Shown: positions 6,853-14,008, counted from the stretch's first letter. The stretch is 17,843 bases of DNA from an uncultured Collinsella sp. (GCA_902467875.1 CABQWP010000046.1:1-17843); one strand, 5' to 3'. Program-made: numbers and translations. The notes: generated by a model from the sequence alone, not told the origin.

Positions 6853-7433
6853 TACTCGGCCTCCCTTGCAGCGGCGGGCGCACCGTCAGCCGTGCCTGCG
6901 TCGACACCGGCCCCGGCCTCAGCCGCAGCCACAAACCCGTCCTCGCCCAGCTCAACGCCACCGTCCCAAGTAGTGGCACCGCCCACGGTAAGCGGGTCGC
7001 CGCCGGCGCGCATCACGGCCTCCTTCTGGTCCAGGATGCCGCACGCCTCCACGATGGCATCGATCACCGTCTCGGGGCGAATGGCACACCCGGGCGCGTA
7101 CACGTCCACGGGAATCGCGCGGTCCACGCCGCCGATCACGTTATAGGCATCGCGGAATACGCCGCCCGAACACGCGCAGATACCGCACGCCACCACGCAC
7201 TTGGGCTCGAGCATCTGGTTGTAAATCTGGCGCACGACGGGCAGGTTCTGGGCATTGACCGACCCCGTCACCAAAAAGATATCCGCATGCTTGGGGTTGC
7301 CGGTGTTGACCACGCCAAAGCGCTCCGCATCGAACAGCGGCGTGAGCGAGGCCAGCACCTCGATATCGCATCCGTTGCAGCTCGAACCGTCGTAATGAAT
7401 AACCCACGGCGAGCGCGACATTTTATGATCCAT
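6852..7433 (-). CDS. echC: Ech hydrogenase small subunit EchC (NuoB-like, proximal [4Fe-4S])
   Basis: A 193-residue subunit that carries the iron-sulfur cluster next to the [NiFe] site. The four ligands are recognisable: SCNGCDIE (Cys19, Cys22), GICACSGG (Cys86) and APGC (Cys116). The stretch FGVVNTGNPKHADI followed by LVTGSVN is typical of EchC/HycG-type proteins. After about residue 145 the chain continues with a Gly/Ala/acidic tail of about 50 residues ending AAAREAE, longer than in classical EchC. The ATG at 7433 has a strong AGGAGG (7442-7447) that overlaps the stop of the preceding membrane subunit. The 3' end overlaps echD by one base. Confidence 0.94.
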   Translation of the reverse strand: MDHKMSRSPWVIHYDGSSCNGCDIEVLASLTPLFDAERFGVVNTGNPKHADIFLVTGSVNAQNLPVVRQIYNQMLEPKCVVACGICACSGGVFRDAYNVIGGVDRAIPVDVYAPGCAIRPETVIDAIVEACGILDQKEAVMRAGGDPLTVGGATTWDGGVELGEDGFVAAAEAGAGVDAGTADGAPAAAREAE

Positions 7434-7445
7434 GGATGCCGCCTC

Positions 7446-10328
7446 CTAAATAAACACGTCGACGAGGATGGGCATAAGGTTGAGCAGGCCAAACACCAGC
7501 GCCACGCCCCATCCGAGCCTAAAGCAGCTGCGCCAGGTGCTGCGTGCGAAGGTGTTGTCGATCAGCACCTCGACAAAATACGTCGCAGCCATCACGACCA
7601 GGGCTACGACCCAGCTCACGGGGTTGCCCCAAACAAAGAACATGCCCACCCACATCAAAAACAGCACGGTCTCGCACCAGTGCATAAGGGTCATCTTGGC
7701 CAGCGTGCCGCCGCTCATCTCGGTGGCGACGCCCTGGACGATCTCCTGATGCGCGTGATGCGAGTACGAAAGATCGAACGGCGACTTGCGCAGCTTGATG
7801 GTAAGCACCGCGAGCAGCGCGAGGAAAATGGGCGCGCTGTACACGATGATGGGGGCCGACTGCCCCGTCACGGCAATGGAATCGAAGCTGTCGGTAGCAA
7901 GGTACAGGCCCACGCTCATCAGCAGAACGGCGGGCTCGTAACTCATAACCTGCAGCAACTCACGATCGGCGCCGACCTGGGCAAACGGGCTTTGCGTCGA
8001 GGCGGACGCCAACACCACAAAGATCGCGGCGAGGGTAACCATAAAAGCGCACAGCAGCGTGTTGGAACCCGACACAAAGATGCCGCCGCCCACGACGGTG
8101 AAGATGAGCGCACACGTCATGTAGGTATCATCCATGGTGTTTACGCTGGCGGGAGCCTTGCGCAGCAGCTTGGCAACGTCGTAGAACGGTTGCAGCAGGC
8201 GCGGACCCACGCGGCCCTGCATGCGGGCCGAAAGCTTGCGGTCAACGCCGTCGATCAGGCCGCCCACAAGCGGCGCCAGCAGGGCAAACACCACGGTACC
8301 AATAAATATGCCCACGACGCCCGAGCCTTCAAAATACTTGCCGCGCAACACCGAGGGCGCACTCATGGCAAGTCTCTCGGGCCCAATCCACGCGCAACAC
8401 AGCAGCGCAAACAAGATAATGCTGCAGCACACGACGCTACCCGCGGGGCCAATACGCTTCTCGCCAAGGGCATCCTCCGAATACCAATTGCGCTTTTCGG
8501 CCTTCACCTCGTGTCCCATCGAGCCGCGGAAATGGCGGTAATTGTCGGTTCCCACACCCGAAAGATATACGTTGACGTGCGGCTTGTTGCTCACGCGGAA
8601 TGAAGTCAGCAGCACCACGGCGATAAACGCCACGATAACCACCATCAGATACATGGCGTCCTTGCCAATAACGTACGGCACGCGGCCAAACACCATGGCC
8701 AAGTAAGGCGACACCAGACCGCTCGAGATAACCGGAAACGCCACGCAGCACAGAATCAGCAGCGCGGCGATGGTGTTGAGGGCCATCCATTCGGTCTTAT
8801 GGACATTGACCTCCACGTTTTGAGCCGTGGGGTCGACGCCCGAAAGCTTGGCAAGCCACTTGCCCCAGAAGAAGAACGTCGCGGCCGAGCCAAAGGCCAG
8901 CACCATGATCATGAGCACGTTGCCGGTCTGGGCAAACGCCACCAGGGCACCCCACTTGGACACGAGCATGCCAAACGGCGCCACAAACATGCCCATGATG
9001 CCCAGCATCATCAGACGCGTCAGGTGCGGCATGCGGCTGAACATACCATCCATGTCCTCGATATCGCGGCTACCGATATGATGCTCGGCGGTGCCTACGC
9101 ACAGGAACAGCAGCGACTTTGCCACCGTGTGGAACAGGATCAGAAAGATGGCCGCCCATACGGCCTCGGGCGCGCCGACACCCAGGCAGGCACTGATGAG
9201 GCCCAAGTTGGAAATGGTGGAGTACGCGAGCACGCGTTTGGCGTTGCTCTGCGAGATGGCCATGAGGGCAGCAAGCAAAAACGTGATGGCGCCCACACTC
9301 GTGACCATAAAGCCGGTTACGGGATAGATGGCATAGAGCGGGCTCAGCTTGACCATTAGGAACACGCCGGCTTTGACCATGGTGGACGAATGCAGCAGGG
9401 CGCTCGTGGGCGTGGGGGCAACCATGGCGCCGAGCAGCCAGGTATGGAACGGCATCTGCGCGGCCTTGGTAAGGGCGGCGAGCGACAGCAGAACGACCGG
9501 CATCACCAGCAGCGCGGATTGCGCGGTTCCGGCGCCGGAAAGCTCGATCATGCCCGAGATGGTCAGCGGCATGCCGTTAACGTGCAGGTACATGAGTCCG
9601 GCCAAAAACGCGATGCCGCCCAGCATGTTGAGGATGATCTGGGTGAAGGCGTTCTTGATGGCCTCGGGCGTGCGCGTGTAGCCAATCATGAGGAACGAGC
9701 ACACGGTGGTGATTTCCCAGCCGCAGAACAGCCACTCAAGGTTATCGCTCGTCACGATGACGAACATGGCCGAGAGGAACAGGAACATAAGCGCCAGGAA
9801 CTGCGGGCGACGGTCGGGCGCGGTCTGCCCGCGCAGCGCGGCCTCGTGCTCGTCATGGGCCTGGAAGTCCTTCATGTAACCCAAGGCATACACGCAGATT
9901 AGACTGCCGACGATACCGACGGCGAGGACCATGATCACGCTCATGTAGTCCAGGTAGAGCGGCGTCGCCGTGACGGCCTCGGCCGCGGGCAGCGTCATGG
10001 CTGCAAAGGCGAGCGAGCCCACCAGCTGCACCACGCCGAGCACCGTGGTGAGCGTGCTCTTATATTTACGCGCGTTGTACAGGATGACGGCGCACAGAAT
10101 CACGTCGATGGCGGAGCTGATGATCGAGAGCACATGCGAGGTGCCGGGGGCAACCTCAAAGCTCTGCGGACCCGTGCCAAAAAACATGACGGCGACTACA
10201 ACTGTCACCGCCATAATAATGCCGGAACCTATGAGCCCCACCGCATCGCGGGCGCGGTCACCGCGCGCGAGCAGCATGCCCAGCGCCGGTACCAGCGGAA
10301 ACAGGGTAAGGAAATACAGTAGCGTCAT
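7446..10328 (-). CDS. echAB: Fused EchA-EchB membrane subunits of Ech hydrogenase
   Basis: One uninterrupted 960-codon frame covers two subunits that are normally separate. Residues 1 to about 650 are the NuoL/Mrp-type ion-translocating subunit EchA, with TM5 Glu205 (GWEIT), TM7 Lys288 in LTKAAQMPFHTWL, and PTPTSALLHSSTMVKAGV. Residues from about 655 to 960 are the NuoH-type subunit EchB, with the loop RMQGRVGPR (702-710), GADRELLQ (786-793) and YEPAVLL. Together they would form the proton or sodium channel and the anchor for the soluble arm. The junction WIGPERLAMSAPS contains an internal Met655 (8364-8366) preceded by GAGAGA, so a separate EchB could also be started internally. The gene heads the operon and is followed by echC after 12 nt. 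The fusion could be natural or come from a lost stop codon. Confidence 0.92.
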   Translation of the reverse strand: MTLLYFLTLFPLVPALGMLLARGDRARDAVGLIGSGIIMAVTVVVAVMFFGTGPQSFEVAPGTSHVLSIISSAIDVILCAVILYNARKYKSTLTTVLGVVQLVGSLAFAAMTLPAAEAVTATPLYLDYMSVIMVLAVGIVGSLICVYALGYMKDFQAHDEHEAALRGQTAPDRRPQFLALMFLFLSAMFVIVTSDNLEWLFCGWEITTVCSFLMIGYTRTPEAIKNAFTQIILNMLGGIAFLAGLMYLHVNGMPLTISGMIELSGAGTAQSALLVMPVVLLSLAALTKAAQMPFHTWLLGAMVAPTPTSALLHSSTMVKAGVFLMVKLSPLYAIYPVTGFMVTSVGAITFLLAALMAISQSNAKRVLAYSTISNLGLISACLGVGAPEAVWAAIFLILFHTVAKSLLFLCVGTAEHHIGSRDIEDMDGMFSRMPHLTRLMMLGIMGMFVAPFGMLVSKWGALVAFAQTGNVLMIMVLAFGSAATFFFWGKWLAKLSGVDPTAQNVEVNVHKTEWMALNTIAALLILCCVAFPVISSGLVSPYLAMVFGRVPYVIGKDAMYLMVVIVAFIAVVLLTSFRVSNKPHVNVYLSGVGTDNYRHFRGSMGHEVKAEKRNWYSEDALGEKRIGPAGSVVCCSIILFALLCCAWIGPERLAMSAPSVLRGKYFEGSGVVGIFIGTVVFALLAPLVGGLIDGVDRKLSARMQGRVGPRLLQPFYDVAKLLRKAPASVNTMDDTYMTCALIFTVVGGGIFVSGSNTLLCAFMVTLAAIFVVLASASTQSPFAQVGADRELLQVMSYEPAVLLMSVGLYLATDSFDSIAVTGQSAPIIVYSAPIFLALLAVLTIKLRKSPFDLSYSHHAHQEIVQGVATEMSGGTLAKMTLMHWCETVLFLMWVGMFFVWGNPVSWVVALVVMAATYFVEVLIDNTFARSTWRSCFRLGWGVALVFGLLNLMPILVDVFI

Positions 10329-10359
10329 ACCATCACTCCCCCATGCAAAAACGCTGCAA

Positions 10360-10390
10360 TTGTTTAACGTTATAGCTCAATTGAGGAGCA
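10360..10390 (-). promoter_or_regulatory. Probable promoter/operator zone of the ech operon
   Basis: On the minus strand TATAAC (10368-10373) lies about 40 nt upstream of the echAB start and could be a -10 box, though no good -35 is visible at the right distance. Beside it is the perfect palindrome CTCAATTGAG (10377-10386), which could be an operator. The zone is AT-rich compared with its surroundings. The ribosome site GGGGGAG lies just before the start codon. Confidence 0.35.
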
Positions 10391-10473
10391 GCGGCGGCAG
10401 GTTTTCGGTCAACTGGGGAGTTTTAGGCGTACGGGGCAAGGAGTCTGTCCGCATTGGAGTAGAGGGGCGGCAA

Positions 10474-10497
10474 GAAAAATGCGCCCCTGTGGGCGCA
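10474..10497 (-). terminator. Intrinsic terminator of the HTH gene
   Basis: On the minus strand TGCGCCC and GGGCGCA form a 7-bp stem around ACAG, followed by TTTTTCTT. It lies 12 nt past the stop of the HTH gene and separates that gene from the ech operon, so the two are independent transcripts. Confidence 0.88.
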
Positions 10498-10509
10498 CCA
10501 TCCCGTTCG

Positions 10510-10905
10510 CTATTCCGCCTTTTTAACGCGCGGCTTGCGACCGCGCGGCTTATCGACCAGCGCGGCCTCACCGCCCTCGCGGTACTGGCGGCACCAAGCC
10601 TTGACCGAAGACTCGCTGGGAATCTTGTGCTTGATCATGGCCTCGCGAACCGTTAAGCCGTTTTCCAAGCGGTCCTTGACCACGGCGAGCTTAACTTCGT
10701 ACGAATAGGTGTGATGATGCGAACCGGCATTGAGAACGGCGTCGGCACCGCCCACGGCATACGCGCGGGCCCACTGACGAGCCGTGGCCTGGGGAATGCC
10801 AAGCTCCGCGGCGAGGGCGCGATGACCGACCCCCTCTTGGAGGATCTCGACGGCGCGCTGCCTAACCTCAGGCGCATGCGTGCGAGTCCTAGTTGCTTCC
10901 GACAT
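10510..10905 (-). CDS. Helix-turn-helix protein resembling IS3/IS150 transposase OrfA, stand-alone
   Basis: A 131-residue basic protein with two tandem helix-turn-helix units: about residues 28-50 (ALAAELGIPQATARQWARAY) and about 82-108 (VREAMIKHKIPSESSVKAW). Each is followed by a GG.(A/E)A.L turn as in InsJ/OrfA of IS150-type elements. It ends in an Arg/Lys-rich tail (KPRGRKPRVKK). No OrfB catalytic gene follows. Instead there is a clean terminator, so this is either a remnant of an insertion sequence or an OrfA protein now used as a DNA-binding regulator. The ATG at 10905 is chosen; a GTG at 10914 in the same frame would add three residues. AAGAAG lies upstream. It sits directly upstream of the hydrogenase operon, but no role there is shown. 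Confidence 0.75.
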   Translation of the reverse strand: MSEATRTRTHAPEVRQRAVEILQEGVGHRALAAELGIPQATARQWARAYAVGGADAVLNAGSHHHTYSYEVKLAVVKDRLENGLTVREAMIKHKIPSESSVKAWCRQYREGGEAALVDKPRGRKPRVKKAE

Positions 10906-11098
10906 ACCTGCCACTTCTTAGCCTTAACCGTTAATCTGCTTTCTTACGTGCAAGTTAGATAGTAGCAGTTTACTGTTTGCTCAAAGCAGTTAATTAAAAT
11001 AGGCGCGGCGTTATCTGGGCATTTGGCACCAAATTACGACATTTCTTTATCGATTATTTACGCTGGTAGCCGACTCGCAGCTAATAGTCATTCGCTTG
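10906..11098. other. AT-rich intergenic stretch upstream of the HTH gene
   Basis: No gene is seen here. The stretch is clearly richer in A+T than its surroundings. On the minus strand TTGAGC and TATCTA are spaced 17 bp apart (about 10957-10985) and could be a weak promoter for the HTH gene. The septamer AACTGCT occurs twice on that strand near this promoter. Confidence 0.4.
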
Positions 11099-11209
11099 TC
11101 AACAAAATTGGCATCTCTTTATGTCCTTTGGTATAGAGGATATAGTTATTAACCCCTCCCCCAATAATTTTGAGTGATCTGCGAGGCAGTAGACGTCCTC
11201 ACTCCTCAT
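11099..11209 (-). pseudogene. Possible C-terminal relic of a DeoR-family regulator
   Basis: The minus strand reads SEDVYCLADHSKLLGEG and continues with an Ile/Ser-rich stretch to a stop at 11099. DeoR-type regulators carry a sugar-phosphate-binding motif of the form V-Y-x-L-A-D-H-S-K-(F/L)-G at this place near the C-terminus. Nothing recognisable of the family lies upstream, where the terminator of the neighbouring gene begins at 11241. If real, it is a decayed fragment of about 37 codons. The resemblance rests on one motif, so it remains tentative. Confidence 0.25.
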
Positions 11210-11240
11210 GATTACCGCGCATTGCCATCCACCGGAGCAA

Positions 11241-11279
11241 AACAAAAAGGGCGGGACCTGCTGCGCTTGCAGGCCCCGC
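11241..11279 (-). terminator. Intrinsic terminator of the flavin oxidoreductase gene
   Basis: On the minus strand GCGGGGCCTGC and GCAGGTCCCGC form an 11-bp stem (one G-U pair) around a 7-nt loop, followed by CCTTTTTGTTTT. It lies 76 nt past the oxidoreductase stop. Confidence 0.88.
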
Positions 11280-11354
11280 ACCGGTTGACACCCGACGGGA
11301 CACAGCCGGGCGAGACGGATCCGTGCTACCGCCCCGCCTGGCCGCGATGTTCAA

Positions 11355-13385
11355 CTACAGCTCGTTGGCCGCGTGATACGCCGTGCGGATGGCGCTCGCA
11401 ATGTCGGCGGTGCGCTCGCCCGAGCAGTCGCCCACGCAGGTCACGGGCACCGTCACGCCGTCCAGATCAAACGCGTTGGCCTTCGAGCCCACGGCCATCA
11501 CCACGTAATCGCAGGCGATCTTCACCGGCTCCTCGGCGCCGTCCTCGGTGGTACGAACGGCCTCCACGCCCTCGTCGGTAATGGCAGTCAGGCGGGTCTT
11601 AACGTGCTGCTCCACGTTGTGGGCGGCAAAGTCGCTCATAATCAGCGGCAGAATGGTCTCGGACTCGCCCGTGGCAATCTTGTCGAGCATCTCCACGATC
11701 GCCACCTCGCAGCCGTGCTGCAGCAGGTACTCGGCAGTCTCGGTGCCCACCAGGCCACCGCCAATGACGGCGACGCGGCCGCTGAGCTCCACCTTGCCGG
11801 CCAGCACGTCCCAGCTCGAGACGACCTTCTCCGAGTCGGCACCCGGAACGGGGATGATCACGTCGTGTGCGCCCACAGCCACAATCGCGGCGTCGGCGGC
11901 GTTGAGGTCCGCGGGGCTAGCGACGTGGTTGAGCTCAACCTTCACGCCCAGGCCAGGCAGAATCTTCTCGTAGTACTCGACCGAGCGCATGATCTCGTCC
12001 TTGCGCGGAGGCGCAGCCGCCAGCACAATCTGGCCGCCCAAGTGATCGCTCGCCTCGTAGATGGTCACGTCGTAGCCGCGCTTGGCCGCCACGCGTGCGG
12101 CCTCCAGGCCGGCAATACCGCCGCCCACCACGGCGATCTTCTTGTCGCCCTCGCCCGGCTTGATGGCGATGGTCGCCTCGTCACCGTTCTCGGCGTTGAG
12201 CACGCACGAGATGTACTTGCGGTTTTGGATCGCGTCGACGCAACCCTTGTTGCAGTTGAGGCACTCGCGGATGGGCTCGCCCGTGGCGGCCTTCAGCGCA
12301 ATGTCGGGGTCGCACATGAGCGAGCGGCCGTAGGCGATGATGTCGGCGGCGCCGTCTTCCAGAATCTTCTCGCCGGCCTCGACCGAGACCACGCGGCCGA
12401 CGGTTGCCACCGGCACGGAGACCAGGGCCTTGACGCGCTCGGCCACGGGCAGCGTCCAGTTGTAGGGCATGGCACCCATGGGCGGAATGGTGTCGCCCAT
12501 GTTGCCGGTGTGGTTGGCCTGCGCGACCTGGATCATATCGATGCCCGCGCCCTCGAGCAGCTTGGCGAACTCGCAGGCCTCGTCGGGCTGCAGGCCGCCC
12601 TTGCCGCGCGGCGTGCCGTCGGGGTTCTCCATGATCACGGGGAGCTTGTACTCCACCATCAGCTGCGGCGCGGCTTCCTTAATGGCAGCGACGACCTCCA
12701 GCGCGTAGCGAACGCGGTTCTCGAACGAGCCGCCGTACTCGTCGGTGCGCTGGTTGAGGATGGCCGAGCACAGCGAACCCACCAAGCGGTCGCCGTGGAC
12801 CTCGATGGCGTCGATGCCGGCCTGCTGCGCGCGAGCGGCCGAGGCGGCGATGGCCTCCTTGATCTGGGTGAGCTGCTCTACGCTCGCCTCGTTCACAAAG
12901 TGCTGCATGTCGTGATGCAGCTTGGCGTAGGCCTGGTTGCGAATCTCGTTGGACTCGGCCATCTTGGCGGCAAAGGTCTCCTCGTCGCCGGCGGCCTTGG
13001 CCTCCTGCGCGGCCTTGGCGGCAGCCATGGATCCCATGACCATGCGGCCGACACCGGGCACGTCGTACTCGGGGTGGAACAGCTGCAGCGCAACCTTGGC
13101 ACCGTGCTTGTGGACGGCGTCGGCCAGGGCCTTAAACGTGGGAATCTGAGCGTCGGTCGCCAGCTTGGGCGTGGGGCTCGCGGTCATAACGGGAGCAACG
13201 TCACCGATGACGATGTAGCTCACGCCGCCATGGGCCAGGCGCTCGTAAAAAGCCAGGCTGCGCTCGCCAATGGAACCGTCGCGCTCCTCGTAACCGGTGG
13301 TCAGCGGCGGGAACATAATGCGATTCTTGAGCTCAAGGGGGCCAACCGTAATGGGCTGGAGCAGCTTGGATGCAGGTGCGGTCAT
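11355..13385 (-). CDS. NADH:flavin oxidoreductase / ene-reductase with FMN, [4Fe-4S] and FAD domains
   Basis: A 676-residue enzyme of the 2,4-dienoyl-CoA reductase/2-enoate reductase type (also BaiCD/BaiH-like). It has an N-terminal old-yellow-enzyme barrel (FPPLTTGYEERDG; RTDEYGGSFENR), then a cluster motif with four cysteines (C-x2-C-x3-C-x11-C at about 375-394), then an FAD-binding fold (VVGGGIAGLEAA) and a second dinucleotide fold (VIGGGLVGTETAEYLL). Electrons would pass from NAD(P)H through FAD and the iron-sulfur cluster to FMN, then to an activated C=C bond. Where family members usually have HGAHGYL, this protein has HGDRLVG. It also has an Ala/Glu-rich helical insert near 118-165. Two in-frame ATGs exist; the one at 13385 has GAGG at better spacing than 13391. 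The substrate is unknown; candidates are dietary or host enoates, bile-acid intermediates or flavonoids. Confidence 0.88.
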   Translation of the reverse strand: MTAPASKLLQPITVGPLELKNRIMFPPLTTGYEERDGSIGERSLAFYERLAHGGVSYIVIGDVAPVMTASPTPKLATDAQIPTFKALADAVHKHGAKVALQLFHPEYDVPGVGRMVMGSMAAAKAAQEAKAAGDEETFAAKMAESNEIRNQAYAKLHHDMQHFVNEASVEQLTQIKEAIAASAARAQQAGIDAIEVHGDRLVGSLCSAILNQRTDEYGGSFENRVRYALEVVAAIKEAAPQLMVEYKLPVIMENPDGTPRGKGGLQPDEACEFAKLLEGAGIDMIQVAQANHTGNMGDTIPPMGAMPYNWTLPVAERVKALVSVPVATVGRVVSVEAGEKILEDGAADIIAYGRSLMCDPDIALKAATGEPIRECLNCNKGCVDAIQNRKYISCVLNAENGDEATIAIKPGEGDKKIAVVGGGIAGLEAARVAAKRGYDVTIYEASDHLGGQIVLAAAPPRKDEIMRSVEYYEKILPGLGVKVELNHVASPADLNAADAAIVAVGAHDVIIPVPGADSEKVVSSWDVLAGKVELSGRVAVIGGGLVGTETAEYLLQHGCEVAIVEMLDKIATGESETILPLIMSDFAAHNVEQHVKTRLTAITDEGVEAVRTTEDGAEEPVKIACDYVVMAVGSKANAFDLDGVTVPVTCVGDCSGERTADIASAIRTAYHAANEL

Positions 13386-13437
13386 GGACATTCCTCTCTT
13401 GTAGGCGCGGCGGCGATGATGCCGCGTAGTTGTCTAG

Positions 13438-13467
13438 AGGATATGGCATGGGGGCACAGCGGCACAA
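13438..13467 (-). promoter_or_regulatory. Candidate promoter of the flavin oxidoreductase gene
   Basis: On the minus strand TTGTGC (13462-13467) and TATCCT (13438-13443) are separated by 18 bp and lie about 50 nt upstream of the start. The palindromic repeat array begins about 60 bp further upstream, where activators or repressors could bind. Confidence 0.4.
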
Positions 13468-13527
13468 CGGAAATCGGCGAATATCAGGTGGCGGCTGGTG
13501 GATGGGACGGGGCGGCCCGTCGGTTTG

Positions 13528-13587
13528 TCTCAATCTGTAACAGTTACGCGGCAAAACTGGGTCTTACTGTTACAGATCGAGACAAAC
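13528..13587. repeat. 60-nt palindromic unit, copy A of 3
   Basis: Arms TCTCAATCTGTAACAG and CTGTTACAGATCGAGA are complementary at 15 of 16 positions, and the flanks GGTTTG/CAAACC extend the pairing (13522-13588). The interior contains GCGGCAAAACTGGGTCT. Copies B and C align with it without gaps over 60 nt. Confidence 0.9.
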
Positions 13588-13607
13588 CAAACCCGCCTGC
13601 TAGATAA

Positions 13608-13667
13608 TCTCAATCTATAACAACAACTCGGCAAAATCCGTCCCTCGTGTTACAGATTTAGACAAAC
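13608..13667. repeat. 60-nt palindromic unit, copy B of 3
   Basis: The start is TCTCAATCTATAACA and the end TGTTACAGATTTAGACAAAC. It begins 80 nt after copy A. The arms carry two more mismatches than A, but the interior CGGCAAAATCCGTCC is recognisably the same. Confidence 0.85.
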
Positions 13668-13688
13668 GAAGACCGTCCTGCCGAAACA

Positions 13689-13748
13689 TCTCGATCTGTA
13701 ACACTTAGCCGCCCAAATCGGGTCTAGATGTTACAGATCGAGATTTTG
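13689..13748. repeat. 60-nt palindromic unit, copy C of 3
   Basis: The start is TCTCGATCTGTAACA and the right arm TGTTACAGATCGAGA, a perfect 15-nt pair. It begins 81 nt after copy B. The interior CCGCCCAAATCGGGTCT again matches A. The spacers of 20 and 21 nt between copies share a CCGYCTGC-like block, so the whole 80-nt unit appears duplicated. Confidence 0.88.
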
Positions 13749-13792
13749 TTTAAGAAGCTGAGAATTGGACCGAAAACACAGTCCCGGAATAA

Positions 13793-13823
13793 CAAAAAAG
13801 CTCGCCGGCTAGGCCGACGAGCT
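13793..13823 (-). terminator. Intrinsic terminator of the tRNA
   Basis: On the minus strand AGCTCGTCGGC and GCCGGCGAGCT form an 11-bp stem (one G-U pair) around CTA, followed by TTTTTTGTT. It lies 10 nt past the CCA end of the tRNA fragment and is evidently the original terminator of that gene. Confidence 0.9.
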
Positions 13824-13832
13824 GCAAGTTCT

Positions 13833-13881
13833 TGGTCGCGGGGGCAGGATTTGAACCTACGACCTCCGGGTTATGAGCCCG
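13833..13881 (-). pseudogene. Initiator tRNA-Met (CAT), 3' part only; probable att site
   Basis: The minus strand reads the anticodon arm CGGGCTCATAACCCG, with the three G-C pairs typical of initiator tRNA, then the variable region GGAGGTC, T arm GTAGGTTCAAATCCTGC, and acceptor strand CCCCGCGA with an encoded CCA. The matching 5' acceptor strand (CGCGGGG) and D arm are absent: the sequence diverges right after the anticodon stem at about 13882. A 49-nt 3' part with its own terminator but no 5' part is what remains at the far border after an integrase has used the tRNA as target. The intact tRNA should lie at the other end of the island, outside the window. Confidence 0.85.
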
Positions 13882-13915
13882 TTGGAGGCTGGCACTCATA
13901 ATATACATGTGTGTT

Positions 13916-13932
13916 TACCTGCGGTTTTATTT
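13916..13932 (+). repeat. Orphan copy of the TACCTGCGGTTTTATTT core
   Basis: These 17 bases match the core of hairpin element 1 (4060-4076) exactly. The same core is also in elements 2 and 3. No long arms flank it here. It lies 35 nt from the broken tRNA end. Confidence 0.6.
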
Positions 13933-14008
13933 GTAGATGTTTGGCGCTATTGCTCGTATTTTTCTACTCTATTTCTTCGTAAGGCGCTTTTCTTCTTCGA
14001 ATCTTCGC

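Noticed and set aside
7287..8603. Plus-strand open frame of 438 codons over echAB/echC
   Set aside because: It is a shadow of the fused membrane subunit and the small subunit; its His/Gln/Arg-rich translation is typical of antisense frames.
11090..11140. Plus-strand promoter-like pairs TTGTCA/TATGTC and TTGGCA/TATAGA
   Set aside because: No plus-strand gene lies downstream, and AT-rich DNA gives such matches by chance.
11373..13607. Plus-strand open frame of 744 codons
   Set aside because: It is antisense to the flavin oxidoreductase, which has four cluster cysteines and two dinucleotide folds. The frame only stays open because of codon bias, and its last residues come from the palindromic array.
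13522..13748. CRISPR array
   Set aside because: Only three units; each unit is a 60-nt palindrome with substitutions between copies; the 20-21 nt spacers resemble each other; no cas genes are in the window.
13833..13920. Complete tRNA gene on the minus strand
   Set aside because: No 5' acceptor strand complementary to CCCCGCG and no D arm occur at the required distance; only the 3' part is present.
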